A stretch of DNA of 64,000 nucleotides from CAZQKW01 sp964594075 (GCA_964594075.1 CAZQKW010000009.1:1-64000); one strand, 5' to 3'; numbered from the stretch's first letter, positions 1 through 9,873 are shown. Program-made: numbers and translations. Notes: generated by a model from the letters alone, not told the origin.

Positions 1-186
1 CTGCTTATGCCATCTCCACAATTTCTATCCCTGTTTTTTGGGGAAAGTCCTGATAGTTTTTTTATATTGATTACATTCAGTAATTATGCTATTTAATTAA
101 ACCTTTGTTAGTTTTAACCATATAGCACAGCTTATATGGGCAGACAAGCGACAATACTATGTTACAGGTAGCGGAGGTAAAGATAG

Positions 187-414
187 ATGAGCAAAGTGTG
201 CAGTATCTGCGGAAAACGAAGACAGGTTGGTTTCAATATTAGCCATGCCCATAACAAGACCAAAAAGGTCTGGAATCCTAACATACAGAAGGTAAGAGCT
301 GTGAGCAGCATTGGCATGGTGAAAAAGATTAACGTGTGCACCCGCTGTATTCGGTCAGGAAAAATCGTTAAGCCGGTGCAGAAAAAAACGATGCATGTGG
401 CAGAAAGTTTTTAA
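187..414 (+). CDS. rpmB: 50S ribosomal protein L28
   Basis: This 75-residue protein is a bacterial L28 of normal length, a structural component of the large ribosomal subunit. It opens with a CSICGK motif and carries a second CTRC pair near residues 51-54. The two CxxC pairs mark the zinc-binding (C+) form of L28. A strong Shine-Dalgarno sequence (GGAGGT) sits about 9 bases before the ATG. The gene is convergent with relA: its stop overlaps the relA stop region by four bases (411-414), and I see no intrinsic terminator between them. The start and the family are clear. Confidence 0.95.
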   Translation: MSKVCSICGKRRQVGFNISHAHNKTKKVWNPNIQKVRAVSSIGMVKKINVCTRCIRSGKIVKPVQKKTMHVAESF

Positions 415-2570
415 AATTTGAGGCGATTCACGCTGAGCACCCCTTTAATCCTCTCTATTGACCGTATCACAGCATTCAGGTGATCAAGGTCAGTCACGTC
501 AATATCAAAAACATTAATTGCCTTTTTATCCGTCGTGGTGCTGACCCGGGCATTGCGGATATTTGCTTCTGCCGCAGCAATTGACGACGTGATCTCGGCA
601 AGCAGCCCTTTCTGGTCTATGCACACTACTTCAATGCTTACGGTGGTAACAGCGCGGTAGGCAGGGTCCCACTCGGCTGTAACTTTTCGTTCTGCGTCGG
701 CCGTCTCCAGATAGGGGCAATCAATGGCATGAACGGTCATCCCCCGCCCGCGCGTGATATACCCCATGATCTTTTCTCCGGGGAGCGGGTTACAACATTT
801 GCCAAATCGGACCATAATGTCGTCAATTCCCCTGATCCTGACCCCGGCACCCGCGGCGTGTTCACCGCGTGGCGAGTGCACCACAGCAGTGCTTTCCGGC
901 AGCTTTACCACCGGCTCTTCTTTGGGCAGCAGTCGGCTAAAAACATGCCGCGCCTTCAGCGCGCCGCGGCCGATTGCTTCAAGCCCGTCATCAAGAGACT
1001 TGATTCCCTCGCGCTGCAACGACTTGAGTATGTCGCCAGAGCGAATCAGTTTCGTAAAATTGAGGTTATGCCGGGCAAACGTGCGTTCGCATATTTCCCG
1101 CCCCAGCGCAATGCTGGACTCGCGTTCCTGAGATCGTATCCACTGATTGATTTTGTTTTTTGCCCGCGAGGTCTTGACAAATTTGAGCCAGTCTTTACTG
1201 GGGTGGTGATGGGGAAGGGTCAAAATTTCCACCACATCCCCACTTTTCAGTTGATACTTAAGGGGCACCAGTTTGCCATTCACCTTGGCGCCGACACACT
1301 TGTGACCAATATCGCTATGGATGCGATAAGCAAAATCAACCGGCGTTGAGCCGGCCGGAAATTCAAAAACTTGGCCCTTCGGGCTGAAAACATACACTTC
1401 GTGAGGAAACAAATCAACGCGCACCGTTTCTAAAAATTCCCGCGGGTCTTTCAGCTCATTTTGCCACTCCATGAGCTGATGCAGCCAGGCAAAGCGCTGG
1501 TCATCCTGCTGTTCTATGCGTCGGCCTTCTTTATATTTCCAGTGGGCTGCAATGCCTGCTTCAGCGATACGGTTCATCTCTTCAGTTCGAATCTGAATTT
1601 CAATCCGCTGGCCGTCCGGGCCGACTACCGTGGTGTGCAATGACTGATAGCGGTTCGCTTTTGGCATTGAAATATAGTCCTTGAATCTCCCCGGGACCGG
1701 TGTCCAGAGGGAATGAATAATCCCCAAAACTTCGTAACAGTCTTTTCGCGATTCGACTATGATCCGAAAGGCAATAAGGTCATAAATCTGGCTGAAGTCC
1801 AAATTTTGCAAATACATTTTGTTATAAATACTGTAAATGTGCTTAGGCCGGCCCAGCACCCGGGCTGGTATGCCGCAGCTCTTCAGGTGGTTGTCTATGA
1901 GCTGTATAACTTCGCGCACATAGGTCTCCCGCGCAGCAGCAGTGCTATCCAGTTTTTGTCTAATTTCCTGATACACCTCAGGCCGCAGATGCGCCAGGCA
2001 TAAATCCTCAAGCTCGCTTTTAAGCAGATAAATTCCCAAACGCCCGCAGAGCGGGGCATATATGTCCAGGGTTTCTTCCGCTATTTTTCGCTGTCGTTCG
2101 AGAGTAAGGTATTTAAGGGTGCGCATGTTGTGGAGGCGGTCGGCAAGTTTAATCAAAATCACCCTGATGTCTTTTGCCATCGCCAGTATTATTTTTCGAA
2201 AATTCTCTGCCTGCTGATCAACCTGGCTGTCAAAAGTAATTTTGCTAATCTTGGTAACCCCGTCAACCAGCGCAGCCACTTCCGCGCCAAAAAGCCGTTC
2301 AATTTCTTCTAGCGTCGTGTAGGTGTCTTCCACCGTATCATGGAGGAGGCCGGCGACAATGCTGTATTCATCGAGCCGTAAATCAGCAAGGATTTTTGCC
2401 ACCCACAGGGGATGATTAAGGTAGGGTTCTCCCGAAAGGCGGGTCTGGCCATGGTGCACTTTTGCAGAAAAAACATAAGCCTTTTCAACAAGGCCCAAAT
2501 CAGCCTGTTTATAGTATAACGACACCTGGTCAAGGATGTCGTTGATGCGAACGATGGGTTCTCTCGTCAT
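411..2570 (-). CDS. relA: Bifunctional (p)ppGpp synthetase/hydrolase, RelA/SpoT (Rsh) family
   Basis: A 719-residue long Rsh protein controlling the stringent response alarmone (p)ppGpp. The N-terminal HD hydrolase domain looks intact: H53, the HD pair at about 77-78 and the following ED at 81-82 (LLHDTVEDT). The synthetase domain follows at about 230-350, then a TGS domain (about 395-455) and a C-terminal ACT domain (about 645-719). Because the HD motif is complete, a bifunctional hydrolase/synthetase (Rel/SpoT-like) is more likely than a synthetase-only RelA. It is the last gene of the minus-strand run. Its ATG overlaps the proS stop by four bases, which suggests translational coupling. Confidence 0.95.
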   Translation of the reverse strand: MTREPIVRINDILDQVSLYYKQADLGLVEKAYVFSAKVHHGQTRLSGEPYLNHPLWVAKILADLRLDEYSIVAGLLHDTVEDTYTTLEEIERLFGAEVAALVDGVTKISKITFDSQVDQQAENFRKIILAMAKDIRVILIKLADRLHNMRTLKYLTLERQRKIAEETLDIYAPLCGRLGIYLLKSELEDLCLAHLRPEVYQEIRQKLDSTAAARETYVREVIQLIDNHLKSCGIPARVLGRPKHIYSIYNKMYLQNLDFSQIYDLIAFRIIVESRKDCYEVLGIIHSLWTPVPGRFKDYISMPKANRYQSLHTTVVGPDGQRIEIQIRTEEMNRIAEAGIAAHWKYKEGRRIEQQDDQRFAWLHQLMEWQNELKDPREFLETVRVDLFPHEVYVFSPKGQVFEFPAGSTPVDFAYRIHSDIGHKCVGAKVNGKLVPLKYQLKSGDVVEILTLPHHHPSKDWLKFVKTSRAKNKINQWIRSQERESSIALGREICERTFARHNLNFTKLIRSGDILKSLQREGIKSLDDGLEAIGRGALKARHVFSRLLPKEEPVVKLPESTAVVHSPRGEHAAGAGVRIRGIDDIMVRFGKCCNPLPGEKIMGYITRGRGMTVHAIDCPYLETADAERKVTAEWDPAYRAVTTVSIEVVCIDQKGLLAEITSSIAAAEANIRNARVSTTTDKKAINVFDIDVTDLDHLNAVIRSIERIKGVLSVNRLKF

Positions 2571-4282
2571 GCAGTGCGGCTTTTAATAATATTCACGACG
2601 CGGGCACTCGCTTCGGCAACGGGCACCAGGGCTGTCTCTCCGGTGTCTCTCCATTTTATATCCAGGTTCCCTTCGGTGACCGCTCGAGCGCCGATTGTGA
2701 TGCGCAGCGGAATACCAATGAGATCGGTATCCTTGAATTTTATTCCCGGCCGTTCATCCCGGTCATCAAGCAGGGCGTCAATCTGATGCTCCAGAAGAGC
2801 GGCATACATGGTTTCTGCAATCTGCCGCTGCCGCGGATCCTTGATATTGACCGGTACGATGACTACTGAAAAAGGGGCAATAGCAGGGGGGAAAATAATG
2901 CCGTTTTCATCATGGGACTGCTCGATAGCCGCAGCTACTGTTCTGCCGACGCCGATGCCATAGCAGCCCATAATCAGCGGGCGCTCTTTACCCTGTTGAT
3001 CAAGGTAGGCTGCCCCCATGGCTGAGCTGTATTTGGTGCCCAGCTTGAAGATATGCCCCACTTCAATGCCCCGGCTGATGTGCAGCGAGCCGGCGCAACG
3101 GGGACACGGATCGCCCTCCTGAGCCTGCCGAATGTCTGCAAATCGGGTAATCGTAAAATCCCTGCCCGGATGGACATGGATCAGGTGCACATCCTTTTCA
3201 TTACCGCCGGCAACAAAGTTGCCCCCCCCCATGAGCCCGTAATCGGCAATCAGCGGTATGGTGAGCCCCAAAGGACCGGCAAACCCCCGCGGCGCCCGGG
3301 TAATCTCCTCAATGACCGCTTCGTCTGCAAGCGCAACCGCCTCATAACCCAGCGCATTTCTCAATTTAACTTCGTTTATCTCGTGATCACCGCGTACCAG
3401 CGCTGCAAACGGCCCCTCGGGCCCGGAAAAAATGAGGGTTTTTATCAGGCTGGCGGCTGGCACCTGCAAAAACGCGGTTACTTCTTCCACGGTGCGCATC
3501 TGCGGGGTTGCAACGCGCTGGATCGGCTCACCCGCGGCGGGGGACGAAGCCAGCGATTCCGGGGCGCGGATTTCTGCCTTTTCCATATTTGCCCCATAGC
3601 CGCATGCAGTGCAACTCACAATCAGGTCTTCACCGGTTTCCGCCAGCACCATGAATTCGTGGGAAAAACTGCCGCCAATGGGACCGGTATCAGCCTCGAC
3701 AGCCCTGAACGTCAGTCCGATGCGGCTAAATATGCGATCGTACGCAGCATACATTTTTTGGTAGCTTGCTTCAGCACCGTGTTCATCAGCATCAAAGCTG
3801 TATGCATCTTTCATAAGAAATTCCCGCGCCCGCATCACCCCAAAGCGCGGTCTGACTTCATCGCGAAATTTAATGTGTATCTGGTACAAAATTAGTGGCA
3901 ACTGCTTGTAAGAAGTAACCACGCCTTTTACCAGATCCGTAATGACCTCTTCGTGGGTGGGGCCCAGACAGAATTCCCGATTGCTCCGATCCTTAAACCT
4001 GAGCAGCTCTTTTCCATATACGTGCCATCGCCCGCTTTGCTTCCAAATTTCCGCCGGCTGCACAAACGGCAGGGTCAGCTCCTGCGCGCCGGCTCGATTC
4101 ATCTCCTCCTGGATAATGTGCCGGGTTTTTTGCATGACGCGTTCGCCCAGGGGCAAGGTCGCATAAATACCTGCGGCAAGTTTTCTAATCATGCCGGCCC
4201 GCAGCATTAAGCGGTGGCTCACCACCTCTGCCTCGGCGGGGTCTTCCCGGAGTGTCGGTATCAACAACTGTGAATAACGCAT
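2567..4282 (-). CDS. proS: Prolyl-tRNA synthetase (bacterial type, with editing domain)
   Basis: A 571-residue class II synthetase that charges tRNA-Pro. Motif 2 (FRDEVRPRFGVMRAREFLMKD) and motif 3 (GCYGIGVGRTVAAAIEQ) are both readable, and the middle section (about residues 225-390) matches the INS/YbaK-type editing insertion of bacterial ProS. The C-terminal anticodon-binding domain is complete. It lies between ispG (gap about 30 bases) and relA (4-base overlap) in one transcription direction, consistent with a housekeeping operon. Confidence 0.96.
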   Translation of the reverse strand: MRYSQLLIPTLREDPAEAEVVSHRLMLRAGMIRKLAAGIYATLPLGERVMQKTRHIIQEEMNRAGAQELTLPFVQPAEIWKQSGRWHVYGKELLRFKDRSNREFCLGPTHEEVITDLVKGVVTSYKQLPLILYQIHIKFRDEVRPRFGVMRAREFLMKDAYSFDADEHGAEASYQKMYAAYDRIFSRIGLTFRAVEADTGPIGGSFSHEFMVLAETGEDLIVSCTACGYGANMEKAEIRAPESLASSPAAGEPIQRVATPQMRTVEEVTAFLQVPAASLIKTLIFSGPEGPFAALVRGDHEINEVKLRNALGYEAVALADEAVIEEITRAPRGFAGPLGLTIPLIADYGLMGGGNFVAGGNEKDVHLIHVHPGRDFTITRFADIRQAQEGDPCPRCAGSLHISRGIEVGHIFKLGTKYSSAMGAAYLDQQGKERPLIMGCYGIGVGRTVAAAIEQSHDENGIIFPPAIAPFSVVIVPVNIKDPRQRQIAETMYAALLEHQIDALLDDRDERPGIKFKDTDLIGIPLRITIGARAVTEGNLDIKWRDTGETALVPVAEASARVVNIIKSRTA

Positions 4283-4312
4283 GCGTGCTTCCTTTCCGTT
4301 CTCCTGCTGCCG

Positions 4313-5401
4313 TTACGGTTCCCGCAGCATCCCCGGCGGGTGTGTATTGAGCAGCGCGGTTAGTTCCCGATAAAACGCTTCCAGCAATTCGCGGTCGCGG
4401 CATTTTTTTATGACGACGCCTTTTTTAAACAGCACGCCGCCCTGTTTGCTCCCGGCAATTCCCAGGTCTGCTTCCCGTGCTTCTCCCGGTCCGTTCACCT
4501 CGCAGCCCATGACCGCGATTTTCAGAAACCCCCGCTCGCCAGCAAGATGTTTTTCAATATTCCGCGCCAGGGCGGCAACATCAATCTGGCATCTGCCGCA
4601 CGTTGGACACGAGATAATATCGGGGCCGTGCTGGCGCAGACCTAATGCCTTTAGAATTTCATATCCAACCCGCACTTCTTCCACCGGATCGGCAGTTAAA
4701 GACACCCGGAGCGTGTCGCCAATGCCTTCAGCGAGGAGGATGCCCACCCCGACAGCGGATTTAATCGTGCCGGAAAAGATGGTGCCGGCCTCGGTGACGC
4801 CGATATGCAGCGGGTAGCGGGTTTTTTTGGAAAGCAGGCGATAAGCTGCAACCGTCGTCATAACATCTGGTGATTTAATGGAAATCTTAATGTCTCGGTA
4901 AGAAAGCCGTTCAAACAATTCGATACTTCTGAGAGCGCTTTCAACCAGTGCGGCAGGTGTGGGGCTGCCGTATTTTTTGCGCAGGTCCTGCTCCAAAGAG
5001 CCGGCGTTTACCCCGATACGAATAGGGATGCGCTTTTCACGGGCGTGCTCCACAATAACAGCTACCTTTGCCGGCCCGCCGATATTGCCGGGATTAATGC
5101 GCAGTCCTCCCACACCCGCTTCAATTGCCTTCAACGCAAGCCGGTGGTGAAAATGAATGTCGGCAATAATGGGGATAGGAGAGCTCGTGACCAGCGCCGG
5201 CAATGCGTCAGCAGCTCGCTCATCAGGCACTGCAACCCGCACAATCTCGCACCCTGCCGCGGCAAGCCGGTTAATCTGGGCACGCGTTGCCCGGACATTG
5301 CGCGTGTCGGTTTTAGTCATGCTCTGCACGCTGATCGGCGCACCGCCGCCAATTTTTACCGAGCCCACCAGAATCTGACGGGTGTTTTTTCTCTTTTTCA
5401 C
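4313..5401 (-). CDS. ispG: 4-hydroxy-3-methylbut-2-en-1-yl diphosphate synthase (IspG/GcpE)
   Basis: This 362-residue enzyme converts MEcPP to HMBPP in the non-mevalonate (MEP) isoprenoid pathway and uses a 4Fe-4S cluster. The TIM-barrel half starts with VQSMTKTDT. The C-terminal half has the cluster cysteines in ISCPTCGRCQ, and the conserved GCEVNGPGEA segment. The length matches the short bacterial form without the plant insert. Its ATG overlaps the pyrD stop by four bases, so the two are probably co-translated. Confidence 0.96.
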   Translation of the reverse strand: MKKRKNTRQILVGSVKIGGGAPISVQSMTKTDTRNVRATRAQINRLAAAGCEIVRVAVPDERAADALPALVTSSPIPIIADIHFHHRLALKAIEAGVGGLRINPGNIGGPAKVAVIVEHAREKRIPIRIGVNAGSLEQDLRKKYGSPTPAALVESALRSIELFERLSYRDIKISIKSPDVMTTVAAYRLLSKKTRYPLHIGVTEAGTIFSGTIKSAVGVGILLAEGIGDTLRVSLTADPVEEVRVGYEILKALGLRQHGPDIISCPTCGRCQIDVAALARNIEKHLAGERGFLKIAVMGCEVNGPGEAREADLGIAGSKQGGVLFKKGVVIKKCRDRELLEAFYRELTALLNTHPPGMLREP

Positions 5402-6351
5402 TGCATGTGCTCCGGGGTTATATTCAAGCAGCCAATAATATCCGTGAGGTTTGCGCAGCCCTTGCGCTGCAAATACGCGGCAATGCCTTCCACAATGCGC
5501 AGCGGTGCGTCAGGCCTTACTAACAGCGCAGTGCCGACCTGAACCGCCCGCGCTCCGGCAATCAGATACTGCAGCGCATCTGCGCCATCCATAATGCCGC
5601 CCATGCCGATTACCGGCACAGACACTGCCTGAACGGTTTCCCAAACCATCCGGAGTGAAAGCGGCCTTATGGCGGGACCGGAGAGACCGCCGGTGATGTT
5701 GGCCAGAGCCGGCTGGCAGGTATCCACATCAATCACCATGCCGGTGAAGGTATTGGTCAGCGATATCGCATCTGCGCCTGCGTCTTCCACACTGCGTGCA
5801 ATAAGCGCGATGTCCGTAACATTTGGTGAAAGCTTTACGATAAGAGGCAACGCCGTAACTTTTCTCACGTCGCGAATCAATTGATGGGCCTGCACCGGGT
5901 CGGTGCCAAAACATATGCCCCCCGCTTTGACATTGGGGCAGGATATGTTAATCTCCAGACCGGCAATACCTTCTATGGTGCTCAGCCGCTCGCACAACGC
6001 GCGGTATTCACGGGCTGACTTCCCGAAACAGTTGACAATGACCGGGGTTTGAAATTGCCGAAGAAACGGCAGCTTATGTGCGACAAACTCTTCCAGGCCG
6101 ACATTTTGCAGCCCTATGGCATTAAGCATGCCGGACGGCGTCTCAATAATGCGCGGCGGCGGATTGCCGGCTTGAGGGTATAACGATATTCCCTTGGTAA
6201 CAAGAGCGCCCAGACTGTTAAGGTCAAGAAAAGCGGCCAGTTCCGCGCCATACCCGCAGGTTCCCGATGCTGCAATGACCGGATTTTTAAGGCGGATCCC
6301 GGCAATAGTCACGGAAAGATCTATGGCAGTGATCTGGTTATCCGCGGGCAT
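5398..6351 (-). CDS. pyrD: Dihydroorotate dehydrogenase, class 1B catalytic subunit
   Basis: A 317-residue FMN enzyme that oxidises dihydroorotate to orotate in pyrimidine synthesis. The cysteine active-site loop of class 1 enzymes is visible (NISCPNVKAGG), as are the N-terminal AASGTCGYG and the C-terminal phosphate-binding GMGGI. An in-frame ATG exists 72 bases further upstream, but AGGTGA lies at a good distance before the ATG at 6351, so I chose that start. The pyrK gene just upstream supplies the electron-transfer subunit, which fits a class 1B (NAD-linked) heterotetramer. Confidence 0.95.
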   Translation of the reverse strand: MPADNQITAIDLSVTIAGIRLKNPVIAASGTCGYGAELAAFLDLNSLGALVTKGISLYPQAGNPPPRIIETPSGMLNAIGLQNVGLEEFVAHKLPFLRQFQTPVIVNCFGKSAREYRALCERLSTIEGIAGLEINISCPNVKAGGICFGTDPVQAHQLIRDVRKVTALPLIVKLSPNVTDIALIARSVEDAGADAISLTNTFTGMVIDVDTCQPALANITGGLSGPAIRPLSLRMVWETVQAVSVPVIGMGGIMDGADALQYLIAGARAVQVGTALLVRPDAPLRIVEGIAAYLQRKGCANLTDIIGCLNITPEHMQ

Positions 6352-6484
6352 ATGGTTATCACCTGGTGTTGAAGTATTCAGTTTTTTGTCGTGCGGATTT
6401 AGACGGCTGTAGGACTGCAGCACGGTCGTCTATATACATACATTTTCTCTGTCCGCAGTTACGGGTGCGGTGACCGCAGCCGGT

Positions 6485-7342
6485 TCAGTCGCCCCACACC
6501 AGCGCGGCGCTATTAAAGACTGGTCCATCCGCGCAGACTCTTTTATAGGTGCTGAATTTTGAAGCACAGCTGTCCGCAGCGTCGAAAGCACTGCTAGGGA
6601 GCGTCCTGGTTTTAATCGCACACCCCAGACAGGCGCCAATACCACAGGCCATTCTGGATTCCAACGATACCTGGCAGTCAATTCCTCTGTGTTCTGCAAT
6701 TGCGCTCAGCCTGCTTAGCATTGGTATCGGGCCACAGCCAAACAGGCACTCGTCCCCCCTGCTTTCATGGCCGACATGCTGAAGATATTGTAACAGCAGG
6801 TCGATTACCAGACCGGGAAAACCCCGCGCGGCATCCTCGGTGGAGTGGAAAATATGGTCATGATACAGCGCGGAGTCAAAAAAGTCATCAACCACCGCGA
6901 CATCCCGCGCCGTTTTCCCGCCTACAAAAAAGGCACTGAAACTGCCGTGATACCGCTCTTGGAATGTCTGAAACAGAAAGAGCAGCGGCGCAATGCCGAT
7001 CCCCCCGGCAACGAGATAGGCGCGCTTCGGCGGCCCAGTGATATTAAATCCGTTGCCCAGCGGGCCGATACAATTGACGGTTTTTCCGATTTGCCAGAGA
7101 GCCATCGCAGCGGTACCTTTGCCCACCAGTTTATATAAAATATCAATCGTTTCATGCTGTGCCGCGCATATACTGAACGGTCGTCTGAGCAGCGGGTCAG
7201 TATGCTCGCTTACCTGCACCATAATAAACTGCCCTGGCTGGGCATGGCGCGCTGCCGCCGGCCATTCAAGGCGCATCCGCATAATACCGGGCACCACCGG
7301 CCGGTTAAATACAATTGAGGCATCATGGATGCACACGGGCAA
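6485..7342 (-). CDS. pyrK: Dihydroorotate dehydrogenase B electron-transfer subunit (PyrK)
   Basis: A 285-residue flavoprotein that passes electrons from PyrD to NAD. The order is a FAD-binding barrel with RRPFSI (about residues 54-59), an NAD-binding domain with GGIGIAPLLFL, and a C-terminal 2Fe-2S site with cysteines in ACGIGACLGC and the later KRVCADGPVF. This matches the PyrK family and distinguishes it from general ferredoxin reductases. It sits between rimI and pyrD; 133 bases separate it from the chosen pyrD start, with no other gene between. Confidence 0.93.
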   Translation of the reverse strand: MPVCIHDASIVFNRPVVPGIMRMRLEWPAAARHAQPGQFIMVQVSEHTDPLLRRPFSICAAQHETIDILYKLVGKGTAAMALWQIGKTVNCIGPLGNGFNITGPPKRAYLVAGGIGIAPLLFLFQTFQERYHGSFSAFFVGGKTARDVAVVDDFFDSALYHDHIFHSTEDAARGFPGLVIDLLLQYLQHVGHESRGDECLFGCGPIPMLSRLSAIAEHRGIDCQVSLESRMACGIGACLGCAIKTRTLPSSAFDAADSCASKFSTYKRVCADGPVFNSAALVWGD

Positions 7343-7355
7343 ACGCAGTTCTCCC

Positions 7356-7859
7356 TTAAGAAATAAGATCAGTTGGTGTTACGGGTTGGGCGCTGTCGCA
7401 ATGTTCCGCCAGATTTTTCACCATAATAATGGCATCCTCACGCGTTTCCTGATAGTATCCCTTGCGAACACCGGCATGGCGAAACCCGCACGCAGCATAA
7501 AATTGCAGGGCTCCGGTATTAGAGGGTCGCACTTCCAGCGAGGCAGTAAGGGCGCCCCGTTGCCAGGCGTCCTTCAGGCCATGCTGCAAAAGCCGCCGGC
7601 CGATGCCCTGGCGGCGATAGTGGGGATGGCAGGCACATTTCAGAATATTACAGTGCTCATACACAATCCAGCTGCACATATAACCTGCCACCACGCGGAC
7701 ATCAGGCAACCGAACGACAGCAACAAAAGCGCGGGAGATGGGCGTTGCAAGCTCATGGTAGAAAAGATTTCTTGACCAGGGTGAAATAAATGAATGCTGT
7801 TCAATGTCCATCACGGCGTCAAGATGGTTTTCTGCCATGGCGACAATTTCTATTTCCAT
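7356..7859 (-). CDS. rimI: Ribosomal protein S18-alanine N-acetyltransferase (GNAT family, RimI)
   Basis: A 167-residue GNAT acetyltransferase. The acetyl-CoA binding signature RRQGIGRRLL is clear, followed by the RimI-typical LEVRPSNTGALQFYAACGF and GYYQET-DAIIM sequences, which recall RimI more than other GNAT enzymes. The expected reaction is acetylation of the N-terminal alanine of S18, though that exact target is inferred from family. It lies 13 bases before pyrK in the same direction. Confidence 0.85.
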   Translation of the reverse strand: MEIEIVAMAENHLDAVMDIEQHSFISPWSRNLFYHELATPISRAFVAVVRLPDVRVVAGYMCSWIVYEHCNILKCACHPHYRRQGIGRRLLQHGLKDAWQRGALTASLEVRPSNTGALQFYAACGFRHAGVRKGYYQETREDAIIMVKNLAEHCDSAQPVTPTDLIS

Positions 7860-7920
7860 GGTCGCTTCGCCTTACCGTGCCAACGGCTTCTGCGCCGTGT
7901 GAAGCGCCATGCGCATAAAT

Positions 7921-8322
7921 CTACTTTTTCAACAGTTCGCTTGCTATACAGATATTTTTCTGGCCGCATTGCTTGATATCCTGTGCCAGCTCAATGAGCG
8001 GGATAGCTTTATTTCTGCTGTTAACCAGCTTAATGAGCATGGGGAGATTAACGCCGGTCAGCACCTCAACCGCGCCTTCTTCATGCAGCGAGAGGCTTAA
8101 ATTTGACGGGGTTCCGCCAAACATATCAGTTAAAATGAGCACTCCGGCACCCCGGTCAACCTTTCGGACTGCTTCAGCAATTTTTTTCAAAGAAGATTCA
8201 GGGGTATCCTCAGGGTTAAATTGAACCGGACAGATGTTGGTAATCTCTCCGCCTATGAGTTTGAGTGCTTCTAAAAATTCTTCTGCCAAATTACAGTGTG
8301 CAACCAGAACAATGCCAACCAT
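7921..8322 (-). CDS. PTS EIIA component, mannose/fructose family (regulatory type)
   Basis: A 133-residue EIIA-Man domain protein. The phospho-accepting histidine should be the one in VLVAHCNLAEEFL near the N-terminus, and the TDMFGGTPSNLSL motif is typical of the family. An upstream in-frame start would add 16 residues, but GAGGAAA lies just before the ATG at 8322, and the family normally begins at this point. It stands alone with rapZ, ptsN, hpf and rpoN and has no sugar-specific EIIB/EIIC neighbours, so a regulatory phosphorelay role is more likely than transport. That role is inferred from context. Confidence 0.88.
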   Translation of the reverse strand: MVGIVLVAHCNLAEEFLEALKLIGGEITNICPVQFNPEDTPESSLKKIAEAVRKVDRGAGVLILTDMFGGTPSNLSLSLHEEGAVEVLTGVNLPMLIKLVNSRNKAIPLIELAQDIKQCGQKNICIASELLKK

Positions 8323-8379
8323 ATACGCTTTCCTCACTAATGGGATTTCCTGCTGCGGCGCACTGCGCACACAGACCGC

Positions 8380-9243
8380 TTATTTTTTCATGCTATCCCG
8401 GTGGGTTATGTGCACCTGATATTTCCCGCCTGAAAATATATTTCCCAGATAATTGACGATAACCATGGAGCGATGCCTTCCGCCTGTGCAGCCGATTGCT
8501 ATGGTCAGATAGGTTTTTCCTTCCCGTTCAAACAGCGGGAGCTGGAAGGCAAGAAAATCTCTCAGCTTGTCCACATAGCGCTGTGTTTCCGGGCTGCGAA
8601 ACACATATTCGGCAACCCGCGGGTCACTGCCATCAAGGTCCTTGAGTTCACGGATAAAGTGGGGGTTTGGCAAGAAACGGACGTCAAGGATCATATCAAC
8701 GTCATGCGGGACTCCGTTTTTAAATCCGAACGACATAAAGGTAATATTCATAGCACGCCGCGAAAGCTGGTGAAAATAACTCTCCAGCAGGGCGCGCAGT
8801 TCATGAACCGTCAGGGTTGACGTATCTATGATGCGGTCAGCCTGTGCTTTTAGGACGCTGAGTTGTTCCCGTTCTTTCTGAATACCGTCACGGATTGAGC
8901 CGCCCTCTCCCATGGGGTGCTGTCTGCGGGTCTCGCTGAATCGCTGCACCAGCACCTCATCGGAAGACTCTAAAAAAATGAGCTCAATGCGGTAGCCCTC
9001 GGCTTTGAGCAAATCCAGGACATCCGGATATTCTCGTAAAAATTCCCGCTCCCGGATATCCATAACCAGACCGATTTTGGAAATATCATTGGTTGAACTC
9101 TGGCAGAGTTCGATAAATTTCGGTAGGAGCAAAACCGGCAGATTATCGACGCAAAAGAATCCCAAATCCTCCAACGTCTTCAGCGCCGTTGTTTTACCAG
9201 ACCCGGAAGGACCGCTGATAATGATAATTATAATTTCTCTCAT
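8380..9243 (-). CDS. rapZ: RNase adapter protein RapZ (P-loop ATPase family)
   Basis: A 287-residue RapZ/YvcJ protein. The N-terminal Walker A motif GPSGSGKTT is complete, and the C-terminal domain has the family GCTGGRHRSM sequence. In enterobacteria RapZ binds GlmZ/GlmY sRNAs and controls glmS; in other phyla it is a nucleotide-binding regulator whose target is less clear. The genome also encodes glmS in this window (19795-21624), but I see no sRNA evidence for the same circuit. The gene lies between the EIIA-Man gene and ptsN. Confidence 0.93.
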   Translation of the reverse strand: MREIIIIIISGPSGSGKTTALKTLEDLGFFCVDNLPVLLLPKFIELCQSSTNDISKIGLVMDIREREFLREYPDVLDLLKAEGYRIELIFLESSDEVLVQRFSETRRQHPMGEGGSIRDGIQKEREQLSVLKAQADRIIDTSTLTVHELRALLESYFHQLSRRAMNITFMSFGFKNGVPHDVDMILDVRFLPNPHFIRELKDLDGSDPRVAEYVFRSPETQRYVDKLRDFLAFQLPLFEREGKTYLTIAIGCTGGRHRSMVIVNYLGNIFSGGKYQVHITHRDSMKK

Positions 9244-9405
9244 GCTCCTCGTACGTAACGTGCTCTCCGGGTGCTCATATGATGGGATTAAAGGTGAGTC
9301 GCTGATTTAGTGCGAGAAAGGCCCCCTGTCGAGCAGCGCGCTGCCTCGGGCACACACATCGCGCCGCGCCGAATACCATTACGCTGTAGTTACCCCTGCA
9401 CCGGG

Positions 9406-9873
9406 TTAGGTGCCACCGTGTTCATCCTCTTCAATAATGACCTGATAGAGCTGTTCTGCATCAGAAAGATTCATAAGCTTTTGTCTGAACCCATTCCGCT
9501 TGAGCAGCCGCGACAAGCGTGCCAGGGCTTTCAAATGCACTCCTGCTGAATTTTCTGGTGCGATTAACAGAAACAACAGATAGACCGGCCGGCCATCCAT
9601 GGCATCAAAGGCCACACCCCGGGAGCTTTTTCCAAAAACTGCGATAATCTGTTTGAGATCTTTTAATTTTCCATGGGGAATGGCAATCCCGTCGCCAATT
9701 CCCGTACTGCCCATCTGCTCACGATCCAAAAGCACCTTGAGCAGCTCGCCCGCATCAATGCCGGCAATTTTTTGCGCAACAAATTCCACCAGCTCTTCAA
9801 GGACTTTATATTTTTCAGTCTCCCGGAGATCCGCGATAATCAAATCTTTACTGAGAAAATCGCTAATTTTCAT
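9406..9873 (-). CDS. ptsN: PTS IIA-like nitrogen-regulatory protein PtsN (EIIA-Ntr)
   Basis: A 155-residue EIIA-Ntr domain protein. The phosphorylated histidine lies in GDGIAIPHGKLKDL, the usual motif. It is expected to receive phosphate from an NPr/HPr carrier and to regulate rather than transport. The neighbours hpf and rpoN form the well-known rpoN-linked cluster. The 160 bases between ptsN and rapZ, where hprK often sits in related genomes, hold no gene. Confidence 0.92.
   Translation of the reverse strand: MKISDFLSKDLIIADLRETEKYKVLEELVEFVAQKIAGIDAGELLKVLLDREQMGSTGIGDGIAIPHGKLKDLKQIIAVFGKSSRGVAFDAMDGRPVYLLFLLIAPENSAGVHLKALARLSRLLKRNGFRQKLMNLSDAEQLYQVIIEEDEHGGT

Noticed and set aside
3053..3895. 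Large antisense frame opposite proS, with similar frames at 53914-54651 and 60170-61126
   Set aside because: These lie entirely opposite confidently identified genes and show no family resemblance or ribosome sites.
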